The notes below the pieces were generated by a model. That model worked only from the letters and a program-made list of their open reading frames with translations, did no database searches and was not told the origin of the DNA. From positions 144,478 to 208,477 of the forward strand of contig LUVW01000007.1 in the NCBI GenBank assembly GCA_001661515.1: DNA of 64,000 nt, given 5' to 3'. The position numbers were made by a program, and so were the translations under genes. Source of the stretch: Capniomyces stellatus (Eukaryota > Kickxellomycota > Harpellomycetes > Harpellales > Legeriomycetaceae). Positions 43,932-55,800 of this stretch are shown here, piece by piece (the first letter of the stretch is position 1; the number at the start of each line of letters is the position of its first letter).

Positions 43932-44080
43932 AATAAATAACCACGTAGTTTATAAATAACCTCAATTCACACCACTCCATTCAACAGCTAATTAAATGAA
44001 GTTGTTCTACAAAATTAACTTTAAAAAACCTTGTAGACTTCGATTAATGGAGTGGAGATGATTTGAAAGAGAGAAAAAAG

Positions 44081-44088
44081 TATAAAAA
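44081..44088 (+). promoter_or_regulatory. TATA box of HSP104
   Basis: TATAAAAA lies 299 bases before the HSP104 start codon and 150 bases after the heat-shock elements. The position implies a 5' leader of roughly 200-260 bases, which is A-rich as usual for fungal heat-shock mRNAs. Confidence 0.6.
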
Positions 44089-44386
44089 GCAGAGAAAAGT
44101 GGACTTTGAAAAAAAATAGAAAAGAGATTATCTAAAACACGAATACTCGAAAACAAGACCAATATACTATATAAACTCGATCAAAATATAGAAACATTGT
44201 ACTTTAAACAGAATAAAGGCAAGAGAACATAGAAATAAAACAAACAAATATTTGTAGGAATAAACTCGGCATAATAGTTTAGAATCAGAAATAAAAGCAA
44301 AGATACAACTGTGTACAAGTAAACAACCAAACAGCTAGAGGGGCATTTTTTTCTAAATAAACAAACAAACAAACAGATAATTAAAA

Positions 44387-47203
44387 ATGGACACTGAAGA
44401 CTTTACAGAAAAGGCATTGGAGGGGTTCAAGAGCGCTTTGAACAAAGCTATAGAGAATGAAAATGTATCGCTTGAGCCTGTACATTTACTTGGTGCGTTT
44501 TGGGAACAGGACGATGGGTACTTGAAGAATGTTGTTGAAAAGTCAGGGGTTGATAAGGTGACGTTTGAAAGAGCGATGAACAAGGTTTTGATACGTATAC
44601 CCTCGCAAAAGCCACCACCACCACATCCATCAATGAGTTCTGGTATGCAAACCGTGATAAACAACTCTAAAAGGATCATGAAGGAGCTAGGCGATTCGCT
44701 AGTTGCGGTGGATACACTGCTGTTGGCATTGGTTCAAGATAAAAGTGTGGCGGATATATTGAGCAGTTCGAACTTGACACGTAAAACATTTGAGACTACG
44801 ATAAAGAATATCAGGGGAAGCAGGAAGGTTACATCCAAGTCTGCAGAAGACCAGTTTGATGCGCTGAATAAGTATGGGATAAACATGATTAAGCTGGTTG
44901 AGGACGGAAAGTTGGATCCGGTGATTGGCAGAGATGAAGAGATCAGGCGTGTTATCAGAGTACTTTGTAGGCGTACAAAAAACAATCCAGTTTTGATTGG
45001 AGAGCCTGGTGTTGGTAAAACAGCCATTGTGGAGGGACTGGCGCAGAGGATAGTTCGGCAAGACGTTCCCAAAACGCTGCAATGTAATCTATTTTCGCTT
45101 GATATGGGAGCGCTTGTTGCAGGAACCAAGTATCGGGGAGAATTTGAGGAAAGGTTGAAATCGGTGCTGAAAGAGGTGAAAGAGTGCGAAGGGGGAGCTA
45201 TACTGTTTATAGACGAGATCCACTTGGTGTTGGGTGCAGGAAAGACAGAGGGATCGATGGATGCAGCAAATCTGCTCAAGCCCATGCTGGCGCGTGGTGA
45301 GCTTCGGTGTATTGGGGCAACTACGCTGGACGAATACAAAAAGCATGTCGAAAAGGACCCGGCGTTTGAGCGAAGGTTCCAGCAGGTTAGTATATCAGAG
45401 CCATCGGTTGAAGACACAGTTTCCATTTTGCGTGGACTGAAAGAAAGGTATGAGAACCACCACGGCGTAAAGATAAAAGACTCGGCGTTGGTGGCAGCAG
45501 CACAGCTCTCGAACCGATACATAACGGGCAGATTCCTGCCAGACAAAGCGATTGACCTGGTTGACGAGGCGTGTGCAAACATCAGAGTTCAGCTGGACTC
45601 GCAGCCAGAGATTATAGATTCGCTGGAGAGACGTCAGCTGCAGCTTGAAATTGAGGAAACGGCGCTTGCAAAGGAAAAGGATGATGCCTCAAAGTCAAGG
45701 CTTACGCATGTAAAAAATGAGCTGAGCCAGATAAGGGACCAGCTGCAGCCGTTGAAACTGCAGCACCAGCGTGAGGCTGGGGTTTTAGACCAGATCAGAG
45801 AGGCCAACAGGAAAATTGAGGAGCTGAAACAGAAGGCAGAGGAGGCGGAGAGGCGAAGAGACTTGGCACAGGCAGCCGATATCAGGTACTATGCGATCCC
45901 AGAAATCGAAAAGCGGATAGTTCTGTTGGAAAAGGAGCAGGCTGATAAGGAAAACAGCATGGACATTGACGACGGCAGCACACTGCTGTCGTCAGTTGTC
46001 AGCCCAGAACAGATTGGCGAGGTGGTGTCGCGATGGACAGGAATCCCGGTTCAGAGGCTGAACCAGTCCCAGATAAACCGGCTGCTGGAACTGGCTAAAC
46101 ATCTACAAAACGATGTGGTTGGACAGGACGAGGCTGTCCAGTCTGTTGCAGACGCTATCCTGAGATCCCGTGCTGGAATGGCCAGACCCAACCAGCCCAC
46201 AGGCTCGTTCCTGTTCTTGGGCCCAACCGGTGTAGGCAAAACAGAGCTGGCCAAGGCACTGGCCCGATACCTGTTTGATGACGAAAAGTACATGGTGAGA
46301 ATCGATATGAGCGAGTACATGGAGCAGCACTCGGTTGCCAAGCTTATTGGCGCACCGCCAGGATACGTTGGGTACGATGAAGGAGGCCAGTTGACCGAAG
46401 TGGTTCGCAAGAGGCCATACTCTGTGGTTTTGTTTGATGAAATCGAGAAGGCGCATCCAAGCGTTCTAAACGTTCTGCTTGAGGTTATGGATGACGCAAG
46501 GTTGACTGATGGAAAAGGCAGAGTTGTGGACTTTTCCAACACAGTAATCATCCTGACATCCAATATTGGCCAGAGCCACATTCTTAGTTATGCCCAACAC
46601 GAGTTTGATATCGGGAGCATGGGCCAGATTCCAGTTGGCAACCAAGACGAAAGTTCCTCGCTTCCGCAAGCTATCAAGGACCTGGTTATCAGAGAGCTAA
46701 GGGGAACACTCAGGCCAGAGCTGTTGAATCGGTTGGATGACATCATTGTGTTCAATAGGCTTGGAAAGAAGAATCTAAGCGGAATAGCCAAAATCCAAGT
46801 CAAGCACATCGAGGATAGGCTCAAGGACCAGGACATCAAAATTGTACTCGCTCCAGACGCAATCGACTACATTATTAGCGATGTCTACGACCCGATGTAT
46901 GGTGCACGTCCAGTCAAGAGGTACCTCGAAAAGCACCTTGTTACCGACATGTCAAAGATGTTGATCAAGGGCGAGATTGCAAATCACTCCACAGTCAATG
47001 TCTTTTACAATCCAAACCAAGACATCCCAGAACTTGCTGGATCTGTGTTTGGCTATAAGGTCGTACCTCATGAGTACGATTCCAGTGCTATCAACAGCCC
47101 CAACATGGCCAACAAACCACTATCCAAAAAAATTAAGCACAGCGGCCTTGGTGATGAAAATGATGACGGGTTCTCTACGGATGACGAGCAAAACTACAAC
47201 TAG
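44387..47203 (+). CDS. HSP104: Disaggregase Hsp104 (ClpB-type AAA+ chaperone)
   Basis: A hexameric ATPase that pulls proteins out of aggregates with Hsp70 and confers thermotolerance. A single exon of 938 residues. The order is N domain (about 1-155), first AAA+ module with Walker A GEPGVGKT (about 205-212) and Walker B ILFIDEIH, coiled-coil middle domain (about 410-530), and second AAA+ module. That module has Walker A GPTGVGKT (about 612-619) and VVLFDEIEKAH. The pore-loop tyrosines are in GTKYRGEFE and GYVGYDEGG. The tail is acidic but ends in DDEQNYN, not the DDLD-type end of yeast Hsp104, so the known TPR co-chaperone docking signal is not evident. It has no presequence, so it is the cytosolic form rather than Hsp78. 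Confidence 0.97.
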   Translation: MDTEDFTEKALEGFKSALNKAIENENVSLEPVHLLGAFWEQDDGYLKNVVEKSGVDKVTFERAMNKVLIRIPSQKPPPPHPSMSSGMQTVINNSKRIMKELGDSLVAVDTLLLALVQDKSVADILSSSNLTRKTFETTIKNIRGSRKVTSKSAEDQFDALNKYGINMIKLVEDGKLDPVIGRDEEIRRVIRVLCRRTKNNPVLIGEPGVGKTAIVEGLAQRIVRQDVPKTLQCNLFSLDMGALVAGTKYRGEFEERLKSVLKEVKECEGGAILFIDEIHLVLGAGKTEGSMDAANLLKPMLARGELRCIGATTLDEYKKHVEKDPAFERRFQQVSISEPSVEDTVSILRGLKERYENHHGVKIKDSALVAAAQLSNRYITGRFLPDKAIDLVDEACANIRVQLDSQPEIIDSLERRQLQLEIEETALAKEKDDASKSRLTHVKNELSQIRDQLQPLKLQHQREAGVLDQIREANRKIEELKQKAEEAERRRDLAQAADIRYYAIPEIEKRIVLLEKEQADKENSMDIDDGSTLLSSVVSPEQIGEVVSRWTGIPVQRLNQSQINRLLELAKHLQNDVVGQDEAVQSVADAILRSRAGMARPNQPTGSFLFLGPTGVGKTELAKALARYLFDDEKYMVRIDMSEYMEQHSVAKLIGAPPGYVGYDEGGQLTEVVRKRPYSVVLFDEIEKAHPSVLNVLLEVMDDARLTDGKGRVVDFSNTVIILTSNIGQSHILSYAQHEFDIGSMGQIPVGNQDESSSLPQAIKDLVIRELRGTLRPELLNRLDDIIVFNRLGKKNLSGIAKIQVKHIEDRLKDQDIKIVLAPDAIDYIISDVYDPMYGARPVKRYLEKHLVTDMSKMLIKGEIANHSTVNVFYNPNQDIPELAGSVFGYKVVPHEYDSSAINSPNMANKPLSKKIKHSGLGDENDDGFSTDDEQNYN

Positions 47204-49013
47204 TTTTCTAACTTTATCTTTTACTATCGTGGGGTTTTTTTTCTATTGAGATTTTGCGGTTTTTTATTTTATTGGTATTATTTTTTTTGTTTATATTTAT
47301 CAAATCGCATTTAGCTTTCTGGACTAATTTTACATCTGAACCCCGTTTATTTATAATAAATACTCGGAACCATCCCATCCCCGTTTATTTTTTTTTGCTA
47401 ATATATATAAATTCCACACTAATGAAAATATCGAATGGATAATAGTGAATGTGCATATGCCGCATACAACAGCTCAAAGAACATCAACCAAAACAGCCAT
47501 CCACAAACCCCGTTACTTGATCCTGTCCAGGCTTAAAGTAGCACCAATCTCCCTGAACCAATTCCCATCGGGTACGGACGATCTAATTGATCGAAGGAGT
47601 GTTGGCTAATAGAGTCATTTAGCATATCAAAATAGCACTATGTTTTATAGTATTTTATGGTATTGTTTAATATTGTATGTTTTGTTGTGTTGATTCTGTT
47701 GCGAATAAATCACGTAAATAAAATAAAATAAATATATAAATTCCATGCACGTTTTGATGTGATTAGCGTAATCCCCTTTTTGGCACTTGGCTTAGTTTAT
47801 TTAAATCACCAAACTTAATTATCAATATCATCCTAATTTCCAATATTGTTTGAATTAAAACAATCGGTCTAAACAATAATAAAAGTGACCAATGAAAATT
47901 GAAGATGTCTATTTGCAAAAAAATAAATATCAATCAATGCACATTCGAGTTATCTAATAGGTATTTATTTTCCAGCACGCGGTAATTCTGAATTCATTTT
48001 TCTTTGATTGAAATTGACAATGTCTCTTTTTATTTTATTTTCCTTACCTTTTTACTCTTTTGCGAATATCATTAATTGTGGCAGGCAAAATTAAAAACGC
48101 AAACTGAAAGCTAAAGTAAATAGAAATGAATAGCTGAGCGGCTGAACGTTATTGATTACAAATTTGCAATTAAATTGCTGGAAATTGCAAAAATATAAAC
48201 AAAAAATAAATAAGTAGCATCCCAGAAAAGGAAGAGCTAATTCGCCAGTCGAACGCAAAAGGATTCATCTCCGTCAATTTCATCCGCCCAATTTGGGGCA
48301 AAGTGAGTTGGAAGAATAAGCAAAAAGAAAAAAAAAAAGAAACAAATGATTAATCAAACCGAACTAAACTAGCTTTTACTAATAAATTGGAGCTTTTATT
48401 TTTATTTTCCATTCTTTTTAACTTGGAATTTTTACATTTTTTTTATTAAAAATAAATCATTTAGCTATAGGCTCAGTTTTTATACATATTTGTTTACTTT
48501 GCACTATTTTGTTGTAGGGATTTCTTTTAAAGGTACTATTTCGACAAAAGTTACAGTTAATTTAATATCAACAATTACAGACATTGACGCCAAAAGCATT
48601 CCTCTGCTAGTTCCAGCCTTTTCTGTATTCAAGCAACTAAGTACGAGGCCAGTGGGTTTAGAGAACTTTAAGCAAAAAGAAAAGACAAAACAGCCAAACG
48701 GGACAGGTTTATTTCAGTAAGGCGCGCTTTATTTCTATTGCTTAACAAGCTGGAAACGGGTAAAAAAAATCTTATCGAAGGAAACCGAATTGCGCTCGCT
48801 TTAATTACAAACTCGATAATTTTTTTTTAAAAAAAGCGTCAAGCCTTTGTTTATTCTTTCCAAATTCGAGTATCAATTGTAAATTCCGTTCGGTAGTAAC
48901 GATCAACAGACTTAACAGAGGGCTGAGGGCTAAAAGCGATTTATAGCACACGGGTGTGCTTGAGAGTGTTTGGTGGTTGAATAAAACGACACAAACAAAA
49001 TTGTATTTGAAAA
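47204..49013. other. AT-rich intergenic region, no gene recognised
   Basis: About 1.8 kb between HSP104 and the next gene. A short frame near 48215-48300, followed by a GTGAGT donor, can be joined in phase to a frame at 48523-48720. The product resembles nothing known and competing frames exist, so it is not annotated. Confidence 0.4.
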
Positions 49014-51074
49014 ATGACTGAAGGTAAAGCAGGCTTTTGGCTTTTTGAGAGCATTAGCAACTTTTTTGAACAGGCGCGAATTTCAGCAAGTCAGAGTTCA
49101 TTGTCCATAACGAGCAGTGTGTTGTCTGAGCCATTAAAAGGGATTGAGATAGGAAAGGTAAGCGATTGGGTTTTATGGATACAGTTGAATGTTTGAGGCT
49201 TAATGACTAATACGTATATTTAGGTGGAATCCCGTGAATAGTATAAGGAATGGCATTTTAAAGCGAATTTAAAATGATTTATTATGTCTTATCTTGATGA
49301 AAAATTAGAAAACAAATCCGTTTCCCGATCGAAACAATGTGCGAAAAAAGCCAAAAATGGATAGGAGTTATGGGAAAGGTGTGGGCGAGAAGAGAAGGTC
49401 AAGAAGCGTAGAGTTAAACGAGAGTGAGAAAGAGCCAAGTTCATCTTCAAGTATCAACTCGCCGAGTAGAACAAGTGAACATGAATCCAGCGGTAAAACA
49501 CAGTTTCCTGACGAGTATTTTTTGTATTTGAATGACCAGTTATTCGAATCACCATAATAGTTAAGTCAAACCAAACCAAACTAACCGTATTCATGCTTAC
49601 ATGACATAGGAGCACCGACGGCTACTAATAGCAATGAGTCGACAGTTGCGAGTGGCAAGGTGAAAGCCAAGTTGGATTTTGAACAAACTTCTAGCCAAAT
49701 CTCCGAGATTCACCAAAAAAATAAGATAATTATGGCTGAGGATAGAAAAGAAAATAAAGGTGAAGGCATGGACTGTCATATTGGAACTAATGTACATAAC
49801 AAGTTCTACCAAAAATTACTTGGAGATAATCAAAAAAACAGAAAGATGTTGAAACGGCGTAGGAGTGATAAGATGCAAGATAATCTTGTGTTTGGCGATA
49901 TATCAGATGGCTCAGAGGAAACACTTCCAAGTCTAAATAGCACCGGTAACAGAGACAAAACGATTATTTTGTCAGACGAGTATAGCTCGGACTTTAATAG
50001 CGACCTAGCCCCCAGAGCCAAAACCTTTAAATACGACTTTAACGACTTTAACGACGTTAACGACGGTTTGGATGGCTCTAGGACTTTGGTATCAAACAGA
50101 GGAAGACTGAGCGAATCTTGTTCAACCTCTGGTGCCACTTTAACCGGAAATACGCCAGCCTCGCCCTTTGTGGAACACACAAGACTTGAAGTGGTTGAAA
50201 AGGAGTTGATGCAGCTCAAAGAGATTGTAAGTTTGAAGTTTTCAGCATAGATTCGTTAACCTTGACACAGGATTAGCACCTACGTTATTTGAATCTGGAC
50301 TAGTAACATGAAAATATGCTTGCAGCTTTCGGTGTTTATCAGTCTTATTTGAAATTTTGAATGGCTGAGAATACACCCTTGACTTTGATTTAACAATTGT
50401 ATGTGTATGTTTCTATATTTGTTTAACTTTAGGTTGCGTCTTTGTGCCCCAATGGCACTATTCCAATGGGTGGGCAGGTACTAGGATCGCCATTCCCTAG
50501 CAGCATTGCCGAAAATGTATCAATGAGTTTTTACAACCAAGGACGCGGTGGTGAGTCGTTTAGTAGCTACTTGACGCCAAACAGCAATATGATTCTCAAT
50601 AGAACGATCTCTGCAAGTGGTGCGGGCAGTACTTTCCATCCCCCTCCTCCTCCACCGCCACCACCACCTCCCCCGATTTACCAATCTAAAAGTGCAATTA
50701 TATTTCCATCACCACGACCAGACAACGCCAACAACTCAACCTCACCTAGTAGTGGCTCTTCGTATATAAACTCCAAAGATTTTATTGCACTAAAGGAAAA
50801 CCGACCATTGGCGCCTAAACTTTCACCAACAACACTCAAAAGACTAAAATCCAGCCTGCGCAGAGTATCTTTACCAACAGACCCAAACATCGGTGATAAC
50901 TGTAGCCATGAGGAAGAAGGTTGTGATAGTATTGATAGAAAACACAGGCCGCATGCTGGTATACCCAAGCCAAGGACTATGAGGAAAAAAAACTCTATTA
51001 TTGACGAACTGCTGTATGAAATGCAATTCCACAAGCTAAAGCCAACCAACTTGTCACCAAAACCTACAAAGTAA
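49014..51074 (+). CDS. Uncharacterised polyproline protein with MTFR-like architecture
   Basis: Four exons are inferred: 49014-49157, 49309-49492, 49610-50226 and 50433-51074. All junctions are GT-AG and in phase (introns 151, 117 and 206 bp), giving 528 residues. The N-terminus, FWLFESISNFFEQARIS, looks like an amphipathic or conserved block. The middle is acidic and polar. A leucine-rich helix (RLEVVEKELMQLKEIVASL) is followed by a run of 12 prolines. The C-terminus has a basic segment (TLKRLKSSLRRVSLP) and ends with MQFHKLKPTNLSPKP. This order, helix then polyproline then a KLK/SP tail, is like the animal mitochondrial fission regulators (MTFR1 family). The likeness is in layout more than residues, and no function is assigned. 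Confidence 0.7.
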
Positions 51075-52856
51075 ACAAAGCCAGTGTATTCTCTTCTTTT
51101 GATTTCTTATTTAGCCTCGGACCTGGCTTTGTATTTGGTCTTTTGGACCCTACAGCTAAAATAACATGTTTTTGCTGTATATAAAAAGCGCCCAACCCTC
51201 TATCCTACGCTCATTGACCCGTAACAACACAATTTTAGATTTTACCTCTTAATCAATGGCGTTCTCTTTTTTTGTCCAATACTCTTGGTAGTTGATATAT
51301 GCTCCTATTTGTTTAATTTAGTTATTCGGGCATGTACTTTTTTGTAAATTTTAATAGCTGCCCATTTTAACTTTATTTTCAAATTTTTATTTTTTTTATT
51401 TTTACTGTATTACCATCGTCGATGCTTTTTTTTTTAAAAAAAAAAAACCTTAATAAAAATGTTAGTCTCAAAGTACTCGAGATCCCAAGAACATCACTAA
51501 CATCTAATACTGCGGCCACTGTTCATACTCTATGAGCCCTTATGTCAGTGTCAAACCGACTTACATTGAAGCTTTGTTTTATCCTGTTGGATTATACATT
51601 TGAGCTTGAGCCCGACAATTTCACTTGACTGTGGCTTGGGAAAATCTGTTAGCTTGCACAATTGCGCATTGTTTTAGCAGGGTTTTACTTGCCAACTATT
51701 CGCAATAGTAGCAATAGTAGTAACAATGCAGACTTGCTGGACAATGAAAATACTAAAAAATCTGGCTGAAATTTGTTTTAACAATAAAGCCGAAATTGTA
51801 ATTCGGCTACAATTGGCTGTATTTGTTTACTTTATTAGGAATATTAGTCACGAACAATCAAATTTTTGACTTTAAAAAAATATACTTGACTTTCTTTAAA
51901 GCTACCTCGTATTTCGTTTTGAAAGTCCCTGAATTTGGACCATAAAATTTTCCACGAAAAACTCAAAATAAAAAAATAAAAAAGATTGAAAAAAAAAGTT
52001 ACAGCTAGTAATTGGTTCAAAGTAAATTGACTGTAAATCTTGATTTGTTTTCGCTACTTCCACTGGGGAACGACCGAGTGAAAGTAGAGTAAAAATAGTA
52101 AAAGTAATCGTTCAGGCCAATAAGAAAAAAAACGAATTAACAGCTATTTGGGCTTAATTAGCGTTATTAGCTTACTCGTAAAAAATAAAAATAAATGGAA
52201 ACCTTCTTAGTGGGAAATTGAGATTAATTAAAAAGGGTATTTGCAATTCTCATTAATGAATAGGCGCGGATAAAAAATCGAACTCGGACTTGTGTTTTCC
52301 TTTAGTGCAATTTTCAGCTAACGAAATCGAGTGAGTTGTTGAAACGAAGAAATAAAGAAGGAACACAATAAAAAAATAACAAAGGCTAGTTAAATATTAG
52401 CAACTGGTTGTTGGTATACAGAATTCCAAGTCTAATATACACTTTTTTTATTTTTCAAGAAAATCAAAACAAAATAAATAAACATAAATATATTTTCCAG
52501 AATTTACAGCACAATCAAAGCGTAAGGTGCCAAGCGAATTGTCAACAATAAAAGAGTAATTGGACTTGGGATAATAAAATAGACGAATATTCATTCAGCA
52601 GCTTTCACTCGAGTCAGTGCTTAAATAATCAGCTAAATTGCGCTAGTTTCCAAAAGGAAGCAGAAAACCGATTATAGAATCTGATTCTAAACTAGAATTA
52701 AGGGGCACTGAAGCGTACGGTATAACGTATGTATATATATATAAGATAAACGTGACTCATTATCCAAATATAAATCCAGCCAAAGAGAGTATAAAAACAC
52801 GATAGACTGAAATAAACGAACGTGTGGGTTCATAAACAAGCGAGAAAGAAAGAAAA
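51075..52856. other. AT-rich intergenic region, no gene recognised
   Basis: About 1.8 kb of spacer and promoter for the spindle-pole-like gene. It contains frequent A/T runs and a TATATATA stretch near 52733. Nothing coding was seen. Confidence 0.45.
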
Positions 52857-55800
52857 ATGATGCAAGAAAGCAATGTAAGAATGAATTCAAAGGACTTTGA
52901 ATACAGTAGCCGAGCCAACCAGCCACACTCAAATATCAGAGTTGAGCTGGACAAGAACCAAGTAGACGAAATGGATAAAGAGTTTGAACATTTCAAGTTG
53001 AATAACGGCCGTAGTCAGAATGAAAATAACGCAAGAAATATGAACAACAGTAAAGATATGCTCGGTAACTCGAGTCTTGACAGATATCTCGACGATGAAG
53101 CGGTAAATTTTAAGGAAAAAATACTCAGCCGCAATAGCCTGGTTGAAGAAGTGAATAAAAGCGGTGTGTCTACAAGTAGCGGATATGGCAATTTAGACTT
53201 TACCAGCAGCAATGTAACAGACAGAGAGTATTCAACAGTGGAAAGAGAGTACATCAAGAGTAAAAGAGTGAGGTCAACAAATAACCACGGCGGTAGTAGC
53301 AACGTTAATGGTATTATAAATGGGAACAACAACTTTGGTACTTTGGAAATGAAATCAGGTCTTAATAAGGCATCACATTCAGATCCAGAGTTTAAATTGC
53401 CTAAGCATCCATTTGATAATTTTAATTTAAGCGAGGGCGAAGGAAATCAGCACAATGACGCTCCAAAAAATATTCAGCAAAGTAGCGACAGCCCAGGAGC
53501 TAGGATAAATGACTTTAGCTATGTATTTAAAAATGGAAAAAATACAAGCAGAAACAAGGGCCAGGTTGGCGACATTCTGAACCCAAAAAGTCAAATGTTT
53601 GCGGTATCAGAATCAAGCTTCAAATATGACCAAATTTCAGAGCCGACTAGCTTTCCAAACCCGGAGAACAGGTTGAGAGGGCAGCAAAGGGTGGAGACGA
53701 TAAGTTCGGGGCTGTCTGATATAATGTCAAAAAAATCAAACGATGAAATCAACACTGGGATGGATGCTAGTGACTACCAAGCGGAGATAGTGGATGTTGG
53801 GGGCAGAAAGATGGAACAGGAAAGCAGAATGAGTTATTTTGAAAAAATCAAAGCGCAATTCCACAATAGCAGGTTTCAAAAGGAATACTCGGTTCCAAGA
53901 AGTATTGAAGAGGCGTACGAAAACACAGAGATGTCGATATTTACAAGCGTATCAGATGAATCCAGGTATGCAGGTTTGCTGGACAATATGAAATATGCCA
54001 ATGTAGGCGCACCAGCGTCGTTGTTGGGATCTTTTTTAGATGACAGTGAAAGGAATGCACAGCTAATGAACATAAAGATATTTGGCGAAAAAAGCAAAGA
54101 AAACATGAACTTGGGAATGGAGATAGGCAAGGAAGGCAACTTGGATATGAGCGCAAACTACGGTTTAGGCAACCTTAGATCGCGATCTAGATCAAGCCGG
54201 ATGCTGGATTTTGGCGATTCAAACATCCAAAACATGTATGAAAGCTACGAGAATAAAAGAGCTATGGTTGGAGCTGGAACTGGAGCTGAAAGTGGAGCTG
54301 GGGCTGGGGAAGGTGTTGAAAGAGGTGCATCTAGCAGAGATCTTGGTGTGGATAAAGGCAAAGATTTAATTAGCGAGTTGGATAAAGAGTATAACAACAC
54401 AGGCTCGTTTCAAGGACCAAGAGAGTCGGAGGTTGAAATGGCAGTTGACAACCTCACATTTATAAAAAACAGCCATGAGAATAGCATAAATGAGGAGTTG
54501 AACAAATTCAGTTTGGAAGAGTTTGATGATGTTGAGATTTCAGAGCTGGAAAACAACAGTGGAAATGCCAATAGGTTTCCCGGAAACATGCCAAAGAAGC
54601 AAGTTCGATACAGCTCGATTCCCTTCTATGTAGAGCCCAATACGACAGCCGACTTACCTGGTATTGACCAAACCCCAAGCGACAATCCATACGATTTTCA
54701 AAGTGACAGTGATATGGTAGAGTTGAATTATTTTGGTTCACAAAATAGGAACACCAATGATAATCTAGATTATAGCTATAATTCGAAGCAGAACCAACAG
54801 CATTCTGGGAACCATAATTTTACCCATTACCATGGCCATGATCGAAACCAGAGCCAAAGTACAGTTGGAAACAGAAACGAGAAAGGATATGGAAATGATG
54901 GGAATGGTGATGGGAATGATGATGGGAATGATGATGGGAATGATGAAGGGAATGATGATGACTTTGAAAATCAAAGCATACCAAAAACACCAAGTTCTAT
55001 GCAAGCATTAAGAAGCAAAGCAGAAAGTGACTATTACTCAAGAAATTTCGGTGCATCTAAAGACAGTTTAGGTTCATTTGGTGTAAGCTCGGTTTTTGAT
55101 GTTTCGAACAACAACACCCCAAAAAATGTCAAGGCATCACAGGGAGACGAGTATTGTATTGGGGAGAGCGGCGGGTCAAATTTCAGAAACAGGGCGAAAA
55201 ACCCACTGTTTGACACTCCTGGTGGATACCCGACATTGGATGGCAAAAGCATTCCAGCATACTATAACCATGTCATGACTAAAAAAGACAAACGGGTATC
55301 TGGGAAAAGCGTTTTTAGCAATGTGGAGTTGGTGGACAACAAGAATGACATTGACTTGGGTGATCTTGGGTCTTTTGTTTCAAAGGACTTGATTGGATCT
55401 GCTATCTCTACCCCACTGCTCAAGCTGGACCGAAATGGAAATATCAATCAAAACTTGGATTTAGGGACTAAACAGAATGACAGCGCCAAGGATGTAAGAA
55501 TCCACAAAGGCAATACTAGCGATGTGCAGACACAAACCGATGGGAGAAGCCGAATTGACTCTGGTGGCTACCAAAACGACTATACCCAAAACGAAACACA
55601 AGCAACAGCATGGACTAACAAACCATATGCCCCAGTTTACAACCCGAGTCCTATCCGCTTCCCAAGCGTTGCAGCTAGACACGGCCATCCACTGCCACAG
55701 ATCCCAGCCAAAAAGAAGCCTGCAACTGGCACCCCTACGGATCATAAATCCAAAAACGAGCCACTTTCTAAGGCTGGGGGCAAAGCGGGCATTGAAGCGG

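Larger units (their letters stand above)
42472..44386. other. Intergenic region between RPA135 and HSP104
   Basis: About 1.9 kb of divergent upstream sequence. It carries the heat-shock elements and TATA box of HSP104, a 12-bp direct repeat GACTTTGAGTTT (43111-43134), and a 68-codon minus-strand open frame at 43142-43348 of unknown meaning. Confidence 0.55.

Noticed and set aside
48215..48720. Possible two-exon gene with GTGAGT donor and GTTGTAG acceptor
   Set aside because: Two different reading frames are equally plausible in the first part, and no homology supports either.
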